Of a DNA stretch of 64,000 nt, positions 62,843-64,000 are shown piece after piece. The first letter of the stretch is position 1, and each line of letters starts with the position of its first letter. Made by a program: the position numbers and the translations under genes. Below the pieces are notes generated by a model. That model searched no databases and was not told the origin of the DNA. It saw only the letters and a list, made by a program, of their open reading frames with translations. The stretch is from Romboutsia faecis (GTDB taxonomy: Bacteria > Bacillota > Clostridia > Peptostreptococcales > Peptostreptococcaceae): NCBI RefSeq assembly GCF_014323405.1, contig NZ_JACRWE010000002.1, positions 558,001 to 622,000 on the forward strand, in the 5' to 3' direction.

Positions 62843-63105
62843 AAATCCCTTATTATCCAATTGATGATGATAATAGGGGATTTAATTATGATATCACAAC
62901 ATTTTGGGAACATATGGTTTCTGAATATACTGGATTAAATATGCTAGATGTAGAAGAGTTAGATTATATAGATTATTTACAGTATAGAAGAGATGCATTT
63001 ATATATAAACAGTCTCAAACTGAGAGCGGTGTAGAGTATTTGGAGAATGCTTTTAGATTAGAACAAACAAAGCCAGATAGGCAGAAGTTAAAACAATTTT
63101 TATAG
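62504..63105 (+). CDS. Tail assembly chaperone frameshift product (gpGT-like)
   Basis: The -1 product slips at A AAA AAC (62833-62839) and reads on as LKIPYYPIDDDNRGF into the downstream frame, ending at 63105; about 200 residues. The T part contains MLDVEELDYIDYLQYRRDAF. Long-tailed phages make G and GT in a fixed ratio this way. A 15-bp stem follows the slip site. Confidence 0.85.
62833..62883 (+). promoter_or_regulatory. Programmed -1 frameshift site and stimulatory hairpin
   Basis: Slippery AAAAAAC at 62833-62839 directly before the TAA stop, then a 15-bp stem (62843-62857 with 62869-62883, one wobble pair) and an 11-base loop. The three-base spacer is short but workable. Confidence 0.82.
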
Positions 63106-63119
63106 AAAGGAGGAATAGT

Positions 63120-64000
63120 ATGGCCAAAGGAATTAAAGGAATTACAGTTGAAATTGGAGGAGATACGGCACCTTTAGATAAAGCGCTAGGAGATGTAAAT
63201 AAAAGAAGTAGATCTTTACAAGTTGAATTAAGACAGGTTGAAAAGTTACTTAAATTAGATCCTACAAATACAGAACTATTAGCTCAGAAACAAGAACTTT
63301 TAGGAAAATCTATTAATTCTACAGAAGAAAAATTAAATTCACTAAGAGCAGCGCAAGCACAAGTACAAGCTCAATTTGAAAAAGGAGATATAGGCGAGGA
63401 ACAATATAGAGAGTTTCAAAGAGAACTTATAAAGACAGAACAAGAATTAAATAATATTAAAGACTCATATAAAGTAGCTACTCGCAATTTAGAAGAATTT
63501 GGAGATAATAACGGAGTTGCGAAAGAAGAAGCTGAAAAACTTTCTAGAACTATTGAAGAACAAAATAAAGCATTAGCAGAAGAAAAAGAAGCTTTAAAAC
63601 GTGCAGAACAAGAGCAAAAAGAGCATGCAGAAGCTGTTAAAAAGTCAACTGAAGAACTAGAAAAGCAAAAAGATGAACTATTAGATTCAGCTAAAGTTAT
63701 TGGTGCAGGAGTTCTAGCAGTTGGAGCGGCAACTGCTACTGGAGCAGGGTATGCTTTAAAGTTATCTACAGAATTTGATAAAGCATTTAATACACTAATA
63801 ACAAGAACTGGTGCTAGTAAAGATGAATTTGATAGTTTGAATACTTCTATGGAAAATATCTATAAAAACAATTTTGGAGAATCAATAGAAGATGTTGCTC
63901 AAAGTATGGGGACAGTAAAAGTTACTACAAATCTAGCAGGAAAAGAACTTGAAAAAGCTACAGAAAATGCACTCTTATTAAGAGATACTTTTGAGTTTGA
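63120..64000 (+). CDS. Tape measure protein, N-terminal part (window edge)
   Basis: The first 293 residues of the tail length ruler. It begins MAKGIKGITVEIGGDTAPLD, typical of tape measure proteins, with long coiled-coil helices rich in K, E and Q, then a hydrophobic stretch (VIGAGVLAVGAATATGAGYA, about 195-215) and a TP901-type region (EFDKAFNTLITRTGASKDEF). GAAAGGAGG precedes ATG at 63120. Continues past the right edge. Confidence 0.93.
   Translation, partial: MAKGIKGITVEIGGDTAPLDKALGDVNKRSRSLQVELRQVEKLLKLDPTNTELLAQKQELLGKSINSTEEKLNSLRAAQAQVQAQFEKGDIGEEQYREFQRELIKTEQELNNIKDSYKVATRNLEEFGDNNGVAKEEAEKLSRTIEEQNKALAEEKEALKRAEQEQKEHAEAVKKSTEELEKQKDELLDSAKVIGAGVLAVGAATATGAGYALKLSTEFDKAFNTLITRTGASKDEFDSLNTSMENIYKNNFGESIEDVAQSMGTVKVTTNLAGKELEKATENALLLRDTFEF

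Larger units (their letters stand above)
39184..64000. mobile_element. Prophage with HK97-type head and long tail, left 24.8 kb
   Basis: The order of recombinase, accessory genes, ImmA/CI-Cro switch, antirepressor, recombination and replication genes, late regulator, HNH, terminase, portal, capsid, connectors, tail tube, chaperones and tape measure is that of a siphovirus-like (or contractile-tailed) temperate phage. No sheath gene is visible between connectors and tail tube, which favours a flexible non-contractile tail. The element continues beyond the right edge. All structural genes seen are open, apart from the expected frameshift. Confidence 0.93.

Overview
The window is a low-G+C Gram-positive chromosome segment from a spore-forming clostridium of the Peptostreptococcaceae type (Clostridioides difficile or a near relative such as Paraclostridium or Romboutsia). 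This rests on A/T-rich codon use, strong AGGAGG-type ribosome sites, a type III glutamine synthetase, and sporulation genes of clostridial type: an S55 SpoIVB-like protease, a PdaA-like cortex deacetylase and a CotE-like spore-coat chitinase. The species call is inference.

Positions 1 to about 39180 are host chromosome, in many short independent units separated by clear intrinsic terminators. In order: an ABC-F protein cut by the window edge, an M15 lipoprotein peptidase, a TIM-barrel isomerase, a HIT protein, a ddl-MocR pair, tRNA-Cys, cinA plus a Cof-type phosphatase, a DJ-1 protein, transporters, a YhcC-type radical SAM protein and a VanW protein. A nitrogen-control block follows (13.8-18.2 kb): the type III synthetase glnN is divergent from a type I-like synthetase that is followed by an ANTAR RNA-binding regulator. 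Both synthetase leaders carry the same hairpin, with an AAAGGY hexaloop overlapping a terminator, so the ANTAR protein probably controls both by antitermination. The type I-like protein lacks several catalytic residues. Next come a MerR regulator, a GNAT protein, SpoIVB-like protease, PHP hydrolase, phospholipase-like protein, PdaA, a DinG-type helicase-exonuclease, AbgT, a Ca/Na exchanger, an NhaC-family carrier behind a lysine riboswitch, and RNase HI.

At about 39.18 kb a prophage begins. It is inserted inside cotE: the GH18 half remains on the left, preceded by about 20 residues matching the end of the peroxiredoxin domain, and the rest of the gene must lie beyond the right edge. A large serine recombinase sits at the junction. 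Then come accessory genes (a Fic AMPylator and a membrane-anchored DUF4041/GIY-YIG protein resembling SNIPE-type anti-phage nucleases), an ImmA/CI versus Cro switch with palindromic operators, and an ORF6N/ORF6C antirepressor. An early region follows (YqaJ exonuclease, RecT, a DnaD-like protein with 30 consecutive asparagines, a sigma-like factor, VRR-NUC), then an ArpU/RinA-like late regulator followed by five 11-bp TGGGAA repeats.

The late region (54.6 kb to the right edge) is a HK97-type packaging, head and tail operon: HNH, probable cos region, TerS, TerL, portal, a fused prohead protease-major capsid protein with a strong internal start for the capsid part, connectors, tail tube, a -1 frameshifted tail chaperone pair and the start of the tape measure gene. 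The prophage is not complete in the window; lysis genes and the other attachment site are not seen.
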